A stretch of 64,000 nt of DNA from CALBPI01 sp039814545 (GCA_039814545.1 JBCCBB010000002.1:1-64000); one strand, 5' to 3'. Positions 10,501-17,845 are shown, counted from the first letter of the stretch. The notes: a model not told the origin generated them from the sequence alone. Numbers and translations are program-made.

Positions 10501-10756
10501 TTCCAGATACGTCCTGCAACGCATCCTCGATCTTGATGACGATGCCTTCCTCTACTTCCTGCGGCGCGGCGCCCGGGAAGGCAACGGAAACCTGCACGAG
10601 GTTCGCTTCGAAGTCAGGCGTGGTTTGCTTACGGATCGTGATCGCCGAGTAGATGCCCAACCCGATGATGAGGAACATCATGAGATTCGCGGCGACAGGA
10701 TTGTGCGCAAACCAGGCGATGATGCCCTTGCGACGGGTCACGTCATCAGTGCTCAC
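7541..10756 (-). CDS. RND efflux permease (HAE1 family)
   Basis: Inner-membrane RND pump of 1071 residues, expected to export hydrophobic compounds by proton antiport. It has the AcrB-like architecture: TM1 near residues 17-35, a large periplasmic loop, TM2-6 near 340-550 with the paired acidic residues in LGIVVDDAIIIGE, a second loop, and TM7-12 near 880-1045. The start is GTG at 10756, overlapping the adaptor stop by GTGA, so the pair is co-translated. Closest in layout to the MexB/MdtBC-like pumps with a PDFEANLVQVSV segment. No TolC-type outer-membrane channel is present in the window. Confidence 0.93.
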   Translation of the reverse strand: MSTDDVTRRKGIIAWFAHNPVAANLMMFLIIGLGIYSAITIRKQTTPDFEANLVQVSVAFPGAAPQEVEEGIVIKIEDALQDVSGIKEINGSAREGVGNVTVEVETDADLDQVLNQVKTRVDSINSFPELAERPVIERQEFTFPVIFASVYGDLDEFARKELALDIRTGLLSLPGINDVEVYGDRDYEISIEVSQETLRQYGLTMTEIARAIRDGARDIPGGTIETRGGDILLRTQGQVYTGQEYADLVIRTFADGTRLRLRDIAKINDAFVDNDGFGRYKREPNVTLNILASGQENELATAAQVRTYMDSVRDRLPEGVSVDVWVDRSAYLKQRLDLMLTNLTQGALLVFVVLTLFLRLKFALWVIVGIPVTFFGALWLMPLNPWPATINMISLFGFILVLGIVVDDAIIIGESIYTNVREKGHSVTNVIDGAHRVAVAATFGVLTTIAAFAPMLAIGGFAGAFLTPLSVVVALCLVFSLVESKLILPAHLAHSKITPVDEEKIFSPYLSVPFWTWPLKAIERAQRRTQHGLQWVIKNVYSPVLSVAVRNRGLTVTTFFGMLIVTMGLFAGGLVRFVFFPEIPGEFMQMDLTMQNGTPTSERNRVLLDIENDLYRVRDAYLESNPDAVDPLKNVATFTQGPTSGTIIVEMPPAETQTIYMDELTALWREAVGDVAGARTITFSDGNPLGGGPPLSFSFSGSNYEALEQVSELLSAELRAYQGVFDIRNSASPGGDEIQLQIKPEAEALGITLAALGTQVRQAFFGEEVQRIQRGTDELKVMLRYPEAQRASVASLENMLITTPDGDEVPFFEVAEVTYGDAYSVISRLNGRRTVTVSADLDPVVAQPGRVIADISSRVIPDLLSQFSGVEYALSGSSLEEQEATRDLMFGALAALFLIYALIAIPLKSYLQPLIIMSVIPFGFVGAVVGHLVLGQAISLFSLFGLIALAGVVVNDSLIMIDFVNKARATGMTAEQAVVQSGKARFRAIILTSLTTAVGLMPIMLEKSTQAQFVIPMAISLSFGIVFATLITLILVPSLYLLQLDVLRRFRQFRDWLLNRQPEIAVASKEG

Positions 10757-11937
10757 GTGCTGGGCTCCCCGTCAGCCTCGGGCTGCGCTGTTGTGCCCTC
10801 CGCGACACTCTCGTCGGGTGTCTCCACGTCGGCACCGGTGCGTACCTTCATGCCATTGAGTGGCGCTTCCAGGCGCGTCGCGACAACCTCCCGCAGCGAG
10901 AGCTGGTCCGCACTCACGTAGGCGTAGTCGGCATCCGTACGCAGAAACGTCATGGTCTCAAATCTGAGCTGCGACTCTCGGTCAAGGAAAATGACCTGGT
11001 CGCCACCGCGTACGAGCTCACGCGGGATCTTCGCGATGTTGTCCATCGTGATGCCGCTGATGGCCGCCGTAACGAACGTCCCCACGGGCAGCGCTGGTCC
11101 GTCGCCGCCTTGCAGGCCGTATGGATCCTCCACTCGAGCGACAGCGAACACCATGCGATTGCGCTCGTCGATAACGCCTTCCGTCCGGACAACCCGGCCG
11201 CTCCAGCTTGCAGGCTGGCCTCGGAAACTGCCATTAAGCGTGACACCTGGCCCCTCGGCGGCAGCGCCGTCGCTCACCAATGGTAGAGAGACAAAGGCCA
11301 AATCCGGATCGGGCAACGGCAGACGCACCTCGACAATGTCGGTCGCGAAGACACTGCCTAACACCGCGCCCGGCGCGACGTAGTCGCCAAGTTGTGCATT
11401 GCGGTCTCGAACCAGACCGTTGTACGGCACCCTGACCACCGTTCGGTCGAGATCACGCTCGGCCCGCACCAGGTCTGCGCGTGCCGACGCGAGTGCGGCC
11501 TCCGCCGACAACAACTCCGCTTCGGCACGGTAGCCTTGCTCGTTGAGACGCTTGGCACCGTCGTACTCGATCTGACGCTGACGAACTGCGGCTTCAGCGC
11601 GATCGACAGCCACGCTGTAGTTGGTCGGATCGATCGTCATCAGGACTTCGCCCGCGACGAACGACCCACCGGCGACAAAGTCCTCGGACATGCTCACGAT
11701 CGTGCCCGCGACCTCGGCGGACAACGTAGTTTGAGTCAGCGGCTGAACCGTGCCCTGACTGGCCACGACAAAGCTCACAGACTCAGGAACAAGCTCGATG
11801 ACATCGACAATCGGCGCGACCACCTCCTGGGGCTTGCGCTCGGGCGCGCCACGCGACGCAAACATGCCCCCTGCAATCAGCAGTGCGACGAACAGGATGG
11901 CGAAGCCGACGAGAAATCGGAGAAAGGTGTTGAGCAC
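10753..11937 (-). CDS. RND periplasmic adaptor (membrane fusion protein)
   Basis: HlyD/MdtA-type adaptor of 394 residues linking the inner-membrane pump to an outer-membrane channel. An N-terminal membrane anchor (about 4-27) is followed by a lipoyl half-motif (TLSAEVAGTI), a helical hairpin (about 105-170, rich in Ala/Glu/Arg) and beta-barrel domains. The start codon is GTG, with AGGAG eight bases upstream (minus strand 5'-AGGAGCATCTCTCGTG). That ribosome site overlaps one arm of a 12-bp inverted repeat described separately. It is first gene of the adaptor-pump operon. Confidence 0.9.
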   Translation of the reverse strand: MLNTFLRFLVGFAILFVALLIAGGMFASRGAPERKPQEVVAPIVDVIELVPESVSFVVASQGTVQPLTQTTLSAEVAGTIVSMSEDFVAGGSFVAGEVLMTIDPTNYSVAVDRAEAAVRQRQIEYDGAKRLNEQGYRAEAELLSAEAALASARADLVRAERDLDRTVVRVPYNGLVRDRNAQLGDYVAPGAVLGSVFATDIVEVRLPLPDPDLAFVSLPLVSDGAAAEGPGVTLNGSFRGQPASWSGRVVRTEGVIDERNRMVFAVARVEDPYGLQGGDGPALPVGTFVTAAISGITMDNIAKIPRELVRGGDQVIFLDRESQLRFETMTFLRTDADYAYVSADQLSLREVVATRLEAPLNGMKVRTGADVETPDESVAEGTTAQPEADGEPST

Positions 11938-11946
11938 GAGAGATGC

Positions 11947-12139
11947 TCCTAAGAATCAGGGTGCTATGCCGGCTATTGTGCGCTGTCCGTACAGGTTTTG
12001 ACCAGTTCTAGCGCGTCGGCGTACAGAGACCCTAGCCATACTAACCGGGACGCGGCGGGGGCCGATTCGGCCCAGCATTACAGCGATTCGCGCCACATAA
12101 ACTTTGGAATTGCCCACCGTAAGTTCATGATTCTTAGGA
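11947..12139. repeat. 12-bp inverted repeat flanking the RND operon leader
   Basis: TCCTAAGAATCA at 11947-11958 is repeated exactly in inverted orientation at 12128-12139 (TGATTCTTAGGA). The promoter-proximal arm lies in the untranslated leader of the RND operon and contains part of the AGGAG ribosome site of the adaptor gene. If transcription starts upstream of 12139, the mRNA arms could pair and cover that site. No matching target duplication is seen, so a small mobile element is less likely. What lies between the arms shows no convincing gene. Confidence 0.4.
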
Positions 12140-12168
12140 TTCATTTGTGATGCGGAACCCAAACAGCA

Positions 12169-12192
12169 AATGACCCGCTCGCGCGGGTCATT
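12169..12192. other. Perfect 10-bp hairpin
   Basis: AATGACCCGC and GCGGGTCATT form a perfect stem around a TCGC loop. It has no good U-tract on either strand, so it is recorded as a hairpin, possibly a secondary stop signal for the PEP-CTERM transcript or a leader element of the RND operon. It lies in the 371-bp gap 11938-12308, which holds no supported gene. Confidence 0.35.
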
Positions 12193-12240
12193 GTCTGATC
12201 AGCAGACGAAACCGGCTTCTCGGCGCTTAGCCAAAACGAA

Positions 12241-12268
12241 AAAGGCCCCGCGCAAAGCGTGGGGCCTT
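12241..12268 (-). terminator. Rho-independent terminator after the PEP-CTERM gene
   Basis: On the minus strand AAGGCCCCACGC, a TTT loop and GCGCGGGGCCTT form a GC-rich stem of about 12 bp with one mismatch, followed directly by a run of T ending in TTTCG. It lies 40 bp beyond the stop codon of the PEP-CTERM protein gene, so it probably ends that monocistronic transcript. Confidence 0.8.
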
Positions 12269-12308
12269 GTGCTCTGGCGACCTGTTACGTCGCTATCGTC
12301 AAATCAGG

Positions 12309-13055
12309 TCAGTAACGACGGCGGCGCCCAATTCCAAGACCGAACAAAGCCAGACCCAGCAAGCCAAGCGCGGCAGGAGCCGGAACAGGCGTAACGTTTG
12401 AGACCAGCACAACGAAATCGTTGTAGTCGCTGTCCGTGTTACCGAACGGCAGATCCTCCCACGCCAGAATGAACTGTCCCGCCGTGAAGAGACCCGGGCT
12501 AAAGCCGGTTGCATCAACGTAGATGTCGCCTTGGCCTTGGAACGCGATCATCTGGTCAGCGTTGCCGGCATTCAGCGAGCTCTGCGAGTAGAACATGCCA
12601 CCCGGGCCAGAGAGGTAGAATCCAAAATTCGATGTGGCAAAGGTCGCACTGTCCACGCCGCCGCCAGGAATCACAGTCTGAAAACTGTTGCCTGGGCCCG
12701 TGGTGGTCACCTCGAAAGCGCCCGCGCTGTCGGAGCCCGAGAAAATCTGGAGTGTGTTAGACGGGTCAAAAATGTCGTAGATCCCGAACGTATTCGCGTT
12801 ACGAAAACCTGCCAACTCGAACAGCAGTGTTGCAGTTGATGCACCAGGCGCCGTGATGTTCCAGATCGCATCATTGGAGATCTGGTCTGCTTCTACATCA
12901 TAAAAATCTGCGTCAACCGTACCGCTCGAGTTTCCGAACGTTCGATTGTCCAGCTGATTCTGCAGCGAATTGCCTTGCACCATAGTTGCGCTAGCGGGCA
13001 TCGCTACCAATGCGCCGACGAGTACTGCGGCGAGACGAACAAGAGTGGATTTCAC
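12309..13055 (-). CDS. Secreted PEP-CTERM-type protein with DUF4114-like domain
   Basis: A 248-residue secreted protein and probable client of the exosortase encoded at 58.8-60.3 kb. It has a Sec signal peptide (about 1-24, ending MPASA), a beta-rich body with a DUF4114-like segment (ILAWEDLPFGNTDSDYND, about 195-218), and a C-terminal tripartite tail: VPAPAALGLLGLALFG, a hydrophobic helix, then RRRR. The sorting box reads VPAP rather than the usual VPEP, a variant seen in PEP-CTERM-like tails. The start is GTG with GAGG seven bases upstream. It is monocistronic, between a sigma-54 promoter and a terminator. The function of the exported domain is unknown; it probably associates with the EPS matrix. 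Confidence 0.85.
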   Translation of the reverse strand: MKSTLVRLAAVLVGALVAMPASATMVQGNSLQNQLDNRTFGNSSGTVDADFYDVEADQISNDAIWNITAPGASTATLLFELAGFRNANTFGIYDIFDPSNTLQIFSGSDSAGAFEVTTTGPGNSFQTVIPGGGVDSATFATSNFGFYLSGPGGMFYSQSSLNAGNADQMIAFQGQGDIYVDATGFSPGLFTAGQFILAWEDLPFGNTDSDYNDFVVLVSNVTPVPAPAALGLLGLALFGLGIGRRRRY

Positions 13056-13097
13056 AGGAAAACCTCAAAAAGTGTATTTATTCACGTAGGGGATAAA

Positions 13098-13113
13098 AGC
13101 AATCGCCGTGCCA
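13098..13113 (-). promoter_or_regulatory. Sigma-54 (RpoN) promoter of the PEP-CTERM gene
   Basis: On the minus strand TGGCACG-GCGA-TTGCT is a perfect match to the -24/-12 consensus TGGCACG-N4-TTGCW, with the invariant GG and GC ten bases apart. The expected start is near 13086, giving a leader of about 30 bases. The inverted repeat at 13220-13235 would sit about 140 bases upstream, a normal distance for an enhancer-binding activator such as PrsR. Confidence 0.85.
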
Positions 13114-13219
13114 ATAATTTTTTGCTAACAAAATTAACAAGTTGCCGACTTGACCACCGTATTACAATCTCGGGGTGTAAGGCTTCTCGACACTCCGTAA
13201 TTGGGTTCCGTCGCCTAAA

Positions 13220-13235
13220 TGTGAACTACGTCACA
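13220..13235. promoter_or_regulatory. TGTGA-N6-TCACA inverted repeat upstream of the PEP-CTERM gene
   Basis: TGTGAACTACGTCACA has perfect five-base arms and lies 8 bp past the gltX stop. With flanks AAA and CTTT it closely matches the box before xrtA at 60437-60452. It may be the upstream activating site of a sigma-54 activator or a CRP/Clp-type operator; the arms equal the E. coli CRP consensus. Confidence 0.6.
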
Positions 13236-13242
13236 CTTTGCG

Positions 13243-14655
13243 TCACTGCGACTGCCGACGCGCCTCGATGTATTCCAGCGCACGATCCAACCGTGCCAGC
13301 GAGCGCGACTTGCCAACCAGCGACAAGGTCTCCCCCAAGCCCGGAGATGCGCCGCCACCCGTGACCGCAACCCGGGCAGGCATGCCGACCTTACCCATAC
13401 CGACGCCGCACCGCTCGGCGACCGCCGCAACAGTGTCGCCCAAACTGTCGGCACCCCAATCATTGGTCTCGCTCAGCGTTTCTTTTAGTGCCGCGAGCGG
13501 CTCGGCAGCTACGGGGCGCAGGTGCTTTTTCGCAGCGGCCGGATCCAAGGTGATCTCATCGGAAAACAAGTAGGCGGTCGACGCAGCCATTGCGCCGATC
13601 GTCTCGGCCCGGTCTATGTACGCCGCAATGACGTCAGCCAGCGCCGGCCCATTGGCGGGTTCGAGCCCGTTCTCGCGCAAGCGCTCGGCGAGTAGGTGCT
13701 CTAAACGATCTGTGTTTGCGTGCTGAATGTAGTGCTGGTTCAGCCATTCCAGTTTTTCAGGGTTGAATGTGCTGGCCGCCGCATTGACGTCCTTAAGATC
13801 AAACAGCGCGATCATCTCATCCATGCTGAAAATTTCCTGGTCACCGTGCGACCAACCCAGACGAACCAAGTAGTTGAGCAGCGCCTCAGGAAGAAAGCCC
13901 TTCTCACGGTAGTCAATCACGTTGACGGCACCGTGTCGCTTGGACAGTCGACTGCCGTCTGCGCCCAGAATCATGGGTACATGAGCGTAACTCGGCGGCT
14001 CCGCGCCAAGCGCCGTAAACATATTAATCTGGCGCGGCGTGTTGCTGAGGTGGTCATCGCCACGGATTACATGCGAGATAGCCATATCGGCATCATCGAC
14101 AATGACAGTGAAATTGTAGGTCGGCGTACCATCTGAGCGCGCGATAATCAGGTCATCGAGTTCGTCGTTGTCTACCGCAACCATGCCGCGCACGGCATCG
14201 TTGAAGACAACCTGGCCCTCAATTGGGTTTCGAAACCGGATCACCGGATCGACGCCCTCGCGTCGTTCAGATTTATCGCGCCAGCGACCGTCGTAACGGG
14301 GCTTCAGGCCCGCCGCCCGCTGCTGCTCGCGCATCGCGTCAAGCTCTTCTCGCGTGCAATAGCAATAGTAAGCGTGACCGGATTCGAGCCACTCGTCGAG
14401 GACTTGCCGATAACGGTCGAATCGCTGCATCTGGAAGTACGGCCCTTCGTCATGATCGAGGCCGAGCCAATTCATACCTTCGAGAATAGCGTCCACAGAA
14501 GCCTGGGTGGATCGCTCGCGGTCCGTGTCCTCAATACGCAGGATGAACTCGCCGCCGTGGCGACGAGCATAGAGGTAGCAAAACAGCGCAGTGCGAACGC
14601 CGCCGATGTGTAGGACGCCCGTCGGGCTGGGGGCGAAGCGCGTTCGCACGGTCAT
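13243..14655 (-). CDS. gltX: Glutamyl-tRNA synthetase
   Basis: Class I aminoacyl-tRNA synthetase that charges tRNA-Glu in the cytoplasm; 470 residues, the normal bacterial size. The HIGH-type motif appears in FAPSPTGVLHIGGVRTAL (about 7-24) and the KMSKS-type motif is SRLSKRHGA near residue 240. The remaining C-terminal half is the anticodon-binding helical region. ATG start. It lies just upstream of the PEP-CTERM gene, but that gene has its own promoter. Whether it is discriminating or not cannot be told here. Confidence 0.96.
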   Translation of the reverse strand: MTVRTRFAPSPTGVLHIGGVRTALFCYLYARRHGGEFILRIEDTDRERSTQASVDAILEGMNWLGLDHDEGPYFQMQRFDRYRQVLDEWLESGHAYYCYCTREELDAMREQQRAAGLKPRYDGRWRDKSERREGVDPVIRFRNPIEGQVVFNDAVRGMVAVDNDELDDLIIARSDGTPTYNFTVIVDDADMAISHVIRGDDHLSNTPRQINMFTALGAEPPSYAHVPMILGADGSRLSKRHGAVNVIDYREKGFLPEALLNYLVRLGWSHGDQEIFSMDEMIALFDLKDVNAAASTFNPEKLEWLNQHYIQHANTDRLEHLLAERLRENGLEPANGPALADVIAAYIDRAETIGAMAASTAYLFSDEITLDPAAAKKHLRPVAAEPLAALKETLSETNDWGADSLGDTVAAVAERCGVGMGKVGMPARVAVTGGGASPGLGETLSLVGKSRSLARLDRALEYIEARRQSQ

Positions 14656-14730
14656 GTTGAACTTCCGGAAAAGCCGGAATAGTACCGTAGCGAAGAATCG
14701 TTCAGTAGGGCCGGCGACCCCTTTGGGAGG

Positions 14731-16071
14731 CTATTGCGCTGTTTTCGAAACTTCGTATGAAAGCGCGCTTTCGAGACTATTGATATCCACAGCGGTCATG
14801 GCCAAGTACCACGTACCCTGAACGAGGTTGTCGATGGTGTAACTTGTGAGCCCACCGTCGTTAACCAGAATCTCGTTCGGGTAGCTGCCCGGTGTTTGAC
14901 CGTAGAAAATCCGGAATCCTGCCAGCGGCGCAATCGGTGAACCGTCGACGTTTTGCGTCGGTGGCGTCCAGTTAATCGTCAATGACGCGTTGCTCACCAC
15001 GCTGACCGTGAGATCAAAGCTTGGGATCTGAGACGAGGCAACCCCGTCAGTCACACCAATCCGAATGTTGCTATAGGTTCCGCCGTCGCCAGCGCCCGGT
15101 GTTCCCGATAGCTGGCCAGTCTGCATGTTGAAACTAGCCCAAGACGGTCGATTCTGGATGGTAAACGTCAGCGCATCACCGTCGGCATCGTTGGCCGAAG
15201 GCGTAAAGCTGTAGCCCTGACCGGCTGTCACCTGCGTTGGCGGAGACCCACTAATCGTTGGCGCCGTGTTATTCCCACCGCCCGGACTGCCTGCCTCGAG
15301 GTTGAACTGCACATAGACGTTGTCCTGCGTCCCATCCTGAAAGTAGACATCAGCGTACAACTCTCGCTGATTGCCACCAACAAACTGGCCCAGGTCCACG
15401 TTAAAGACGAACGGCTCCGAATTGTCCACGACGCGCGGCAGGTGATTCTCGCTTTCGCCGGATAGCGACTTGCAGCAATAGAAATCAATTTGGACGATTC
15501 CCCTTTCCTCCCATTCCTCACTGAGAGCAAAGAAAATGTAGGCAACTCGACGCTGAACGTTCGCGCCCTGCAGCATCGTTGCATTGGACAGGCCAGCACC
15601 ATAGCTAATGAGAGCGGTTGACTCTCCACCACTGCCGCTAGCCGACTCCTGGGTAATCATGATGGTGTCAGCCGACTTGTTGCCTGCTGCATCTTCGGCT
15701 TCGACCGTGATGGCGTTGATACCACTCTGGAGCGTGATTGACGGTGATTGCCAGCTGCTGCCCGTCTGAATCTGACCCTCGCCACCGCGACTGTTCTGCC
15801 ACCGAAGCGATTGCACCCCGATATTGTCACTGGCCTCGCCGGCGAGGACCACCGAACTGCCCGCTACAATGGCATTACCATCGTCGTCAGGTGACGTAAT
15901 TGATACGACTGGCGCGACGCTGTCTGAGCCGCCGCCTGAACCGGGATTCGGATTGCCGGAAATCGAGCCTTCGTCGTCACCGCCACCCCCGCCGCACGCA
16001 GAAAGGCACGCCATCGCGAGCACAGCCGCCAACGACTTTACTGAAGATTTGAGACGGATTGGATCCTGCAT
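14731..16071 (-). CDS. Ig-like/fibronectin III lipoprotein under a c-di-GMP riboswitch
   Basis: A 446-residue predicted lipoprotein. The N-terminus MQDPIRLKSSVKSLAAVLAM continues into a lipobox (CLSAC) and a Gly-rich linker. Domains in order: an Ig-like/glucodextranase-type fold (about 50-125, containing ITVEAEDAAGNKSADTI), a unique middle part with a CC pair (about 130-245), a putative Ig (He_PIG-like) domain (about 258-345, PPTQVTAGQGYSFTP), and a fibronectin type III domain (about 350-440). The ATG at 16071 was chosen because it opens the signal peptide; the frame is open for 87 more codons upstream, but that stretch is the riboswitch and leader. Likely an outer-surface or matrix adhesin-like protein. 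No catalytic motif is seen. Confidence 0.8.
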   Translation of the reverse strand: MQDPIRLKSSVKSLAAVLAMACLSACGGGGGDDEGSISGNPNPGSGGGSDSVAPVVSITSPDDDGNAIVAGSSVVLAGEASDNIGVQSLRWQNSRGGEGQIQTGSSWQSPSITLQSGINAITVEAEDAAGNKSADTIMITQESASGSGGESTALISYGAGLSNATMLQGANVQRRVAYIFFALSEEWEERGIVQIDFYCCKSLSGESENHLPRVVDNSEPFVFNVDLGQFVGGNQRELYADVYFQDGTQDNVYVQFNLEAGSPGGGNNTAPTISGSPPTQVTAGQGYSFTPSANDADGDALTFTIQNRPSWASFNMQTGQLSGTPGAGDGGTYSNIRIGVTDGVASSQIPSFDLTVSVVSNASLTINWTPPTQNVDGSPIAPLAGFRIFYGQTPGSYPNEILVNDGGLTSYTIDNLVQGTWYLAMTAVDINSLESALSYEVSKTAQ

Positions 16072-16199
16072 TCGATGCCACCTTCCCTGCGTGGGACGTC
16101 GAACGAGCAGGCGACGCAGCGCGTCGGTCAGAACGGACGGGCGTAAATGGGCAAGGCAATCGCCCACGCTCCGTGTTTTTGCACCAATACCAGTAGCCT

Positions 16200-16293
16200 G
16201 GTGGTTTGGTAACTCCGCTGTCATGGGCACTTGCCTGTAGACCGGTAGCTTTGCGTCGCCGCCTTTCGACGGTTTTGCCTTTATCAATTCACC
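16200..16293 (-). promoter_or_regulatory. Cyclic-di-GMP-I (GEMM-I) riboswitch
   Basis: The minus strand has the GEMM-I core: AAAGGCAAAACC, a CCGUC-GAAA-GGCGG tetraloop hairpin, then GACGCAAAGCTACCGGTCTA, a variable second hairpin, and ATGACAGCGGAGTTACC, with GGTG/CACC able to close P1. These match the conserved blocks of the Vibrio Vc2 aptamer (GGCAAACC, GACGCAAAGCC, GGTTACC). It sits about 130 bases ahead of the lipoprotein ATG and downstream of a sigma-54 promoter. An ACCAG-GCTA-CTGGT hairpin follows the aptamer; I see no clear intrinsic terminator, so control of translation or on/off sense is undecided. Confidence 0.88.
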
Positions 16294-16426
16294 TTCGCCG
16301 CAGTGTAGAACGCGAGTGGCGACACTTAACACCGCGACGTGGCCGAATTGAGGCGTCAGTCACGTAATAACAAAGTCAAAAACGCAGCTTCGGGGGACCC
16401 AAAGCGCGTGTCACTGGCTTATGTGA

Positions 16427-16442
16427 AGCAACATTTGTGCCA
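16427..16442 (-). promoter_or_regulatory. Sigma-54 promoter of the riboswitch-lipoprotein gene
   Basis: Minus strand TGGCACA-AATG-TTGCT matches the -24/-12 consensus at all but one position and keeps the exact GG-N10-GC spacing. The predicted start near 16415 is about 120 bases ahead of the aptamer, so the transcript would carry the whole riboswitch. Candidate activator sites lie at 16570-16580 and 16609-16636. Confidence 0.78.
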
Positions 16443-16569
16443 GGATTCGAGAAACGCGCTAACTCGGATGCACATCAGGACCTTGGCGAACAAAACTCGA
16501 TGCAACACGAACGGCAAAAAGTGACAAAAATGTCGTCATCTGGGGACAAACTGTCGTGTTCTGCATCAA

Positions 16570-16636
16570 ATGTGACACATAAGCCTCTGAAATCGATGGT
16601 GACCTCATCTGTCGCCAAATTGCGACAGGTGTCACA
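16570..16636. promoter_or_regulatory. Cluster of inverted repeats upstream of the riboswitch promoter
   Basis: ATGTGACACAT (16570-16580) is an odd palindrome. CTGTCGC-CAAATT-GCGACAG (16609-16628) is a perfect 7-bp-arm inverted repeat, 18 bp past the tyrA stop. TGCGACAGGTGTCACA (16621-16636) matches nine of ten arm bases of the TGTGA-N6-TCACA box. These could be activator sites for the sigma-54 promoter 180-200 bp away; the middle repeat could also cap the tyrA mRNA, though no U-tract follows. Confidence 0.4.
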
Positions 16637-16645
16637 GGTCTGACG

Positions 16646-17761
16646 CTAGCGTGGCGCCGCCTCGTCCTTCGCCGACGACGTGGCAAGGTAGGTACGAGCC
16701 GCCCGCATCAGCCGATCGAATTCCGCCAAATCGTCCTGTTCGATCAACCTAGAAATACGATCGATCGATCGCTTCAGTGCCGCCACGGATTGGCCTCCGA
16801 ACTCATTGAGACGCTGGATCTCGAAGTAGAGCTTGGGATTCTCATTAACGACGTTTCCGCTAATTGCCACCTGCGCATCGAATGTCGTGCTAGATATCGC
16901 AAGCAGCTGCTCGGCCGGCGCGTCACAGTGTCGTAGCGCTTCCATGAAGGCAATGTTCGTCACGTGCGACAGGCCCAGGACGGCCGCGATTAGGCGGTCG
17001 TGAGCATCGAGATCCATATCGACACATTCGGCCATGGTCGCACCGAATAGCGCACGCGCCTCAGCGGTAGCCTCCCGACAACCCACGTCAACGAAGATAA
17101 TGTGCTTCCCTGCTAACAGCTGCGTGCTGGGGCCAAACATAGGGTGCAGCGAAGTCACTTTAATGCCTGCATGGGCCGCCCGCGCCAAGGATTCACGCAA
17201 TGGCGATTTCAATGAACCCACGTCAAACACGAGCCCTTGTGGAGTCGCGTCTATGAGTTCGTCGAGTATGTCAGCGCTCGACTGCAACGTTGCGGCGATG
17301 ACTATCACGTCGAAGTCCGTGCCCGCGTCCTGCCATTGCAAATATTGACCGTCCTGATGCGGATCGGCCGCGGGATCGGCAATACTGACCGCATAACCCT
17401 GCGACGCGAGAAAGCCTACGAACCAGCGACCGAGTCGGCCCGCACCACCGATCACAAGTGCGCGCCCGCCGGCACCGCGCGCGTCTGAAGAAAGCCGCGC
17501 CTGCTCCTGTCTACGCAGCGAATACTCGATTAGGCTCTCGAGCACCGTACTGGCCAGATCTGGCTCCAGATTGACCGCTGCGGCACGTTCACGAACATGG
17601 TCCAAGACCTGCTTTTCGCGAGCGAAGTCGCGTGTTTGCTGACCGATGCTGCGCTTGAGCTTACCGATTTCGCCGACGATGCGTTGTCTCTCAGCCATCA
17701 ATGAGACGAGCTCACCGTCCACCTCATCGAGGCGCGCCCTCAATTGATCAATACTCTTCAT
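16646..17761 (-). CDS. tyrA: Bifunctional chorismate mutase/prephenate dehydrogenase (T-protein)
   Basis: Converts chorismate to prephenate and then to 4-hydroxyphenylpyruvate for tyrosine synthesis in the cytoplasm. The 371 residues match the enterobacterial T-protein (about 373). The AroQ chorismate mutase domain occupies about 1-90 (DQLRARLDEVDGELVSLMAER). The NAD-binding dehydrogenase begins with GGAGRLGRWF near 103, and SLHPMFGPS near 205 carries the catalytic His. The start is ATG, 84 bp from the ATG chosen for the divergent glycosidase-like gene. It is a single gene on this strand. Confidence 0.94.
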   Translation of the reverse strand: MKSIDQLRARLDEVDGELVSLMAERQRIVGEIGKLKRSIGQQTRDFAREKQVLDHVRERAAAVNLEPDLASTVLESLIEYSLRRQEQARLSSDARGAGGRALVIGGAGRLGRWFVGFLASQGYAVSIADPAADPHQDGQYLQWQDAGTDFDVIVIAATLQSSADILDELIDATPQGLVFDVGSLKSPLRESLARAAHAGIKVTSLHPMFGPSTQLLAGKHIIFVDVGCREATAEARALFGATMAECVDMDLDAHDRLIAAVLGLSHVTNIAFMEALRHCDAPAEQLLAISSTTFDAQVAISGNVVNENPKLYFEIQRLNEFGGQSVAALKRSIDRISRLIEQDDLAEFDRLMRAARTYLATSSAKDEAAPR

Positions 17762-17845
17762 GCCTGCCCGACCTCAATCTGTATTGCCCCAGATACCGCC
17801 GGCTCCGACGCTCAACGAGACTGGACGCCACTCCCGTCCTGCCTC

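Noticed and set aside
11956..12162. 68-codon minus-strand frame upstream of the RND adaptor
   Set aside because: Arg-rich, no family likeness; the gap is better explained as leader and promoter.
14663..14679. TTCCGG-CCGGAA hairpin between the lipoprotein gene and gltX
   Set aside because: Short stem without a U-tract on the minus strand; not enough for a terminator.
16072..16332. 87-codon extension of the lipoprotein gene
   Set aside because: The stretch is the riboswitch aptamer and leader; the signal peptide starts at 16071.
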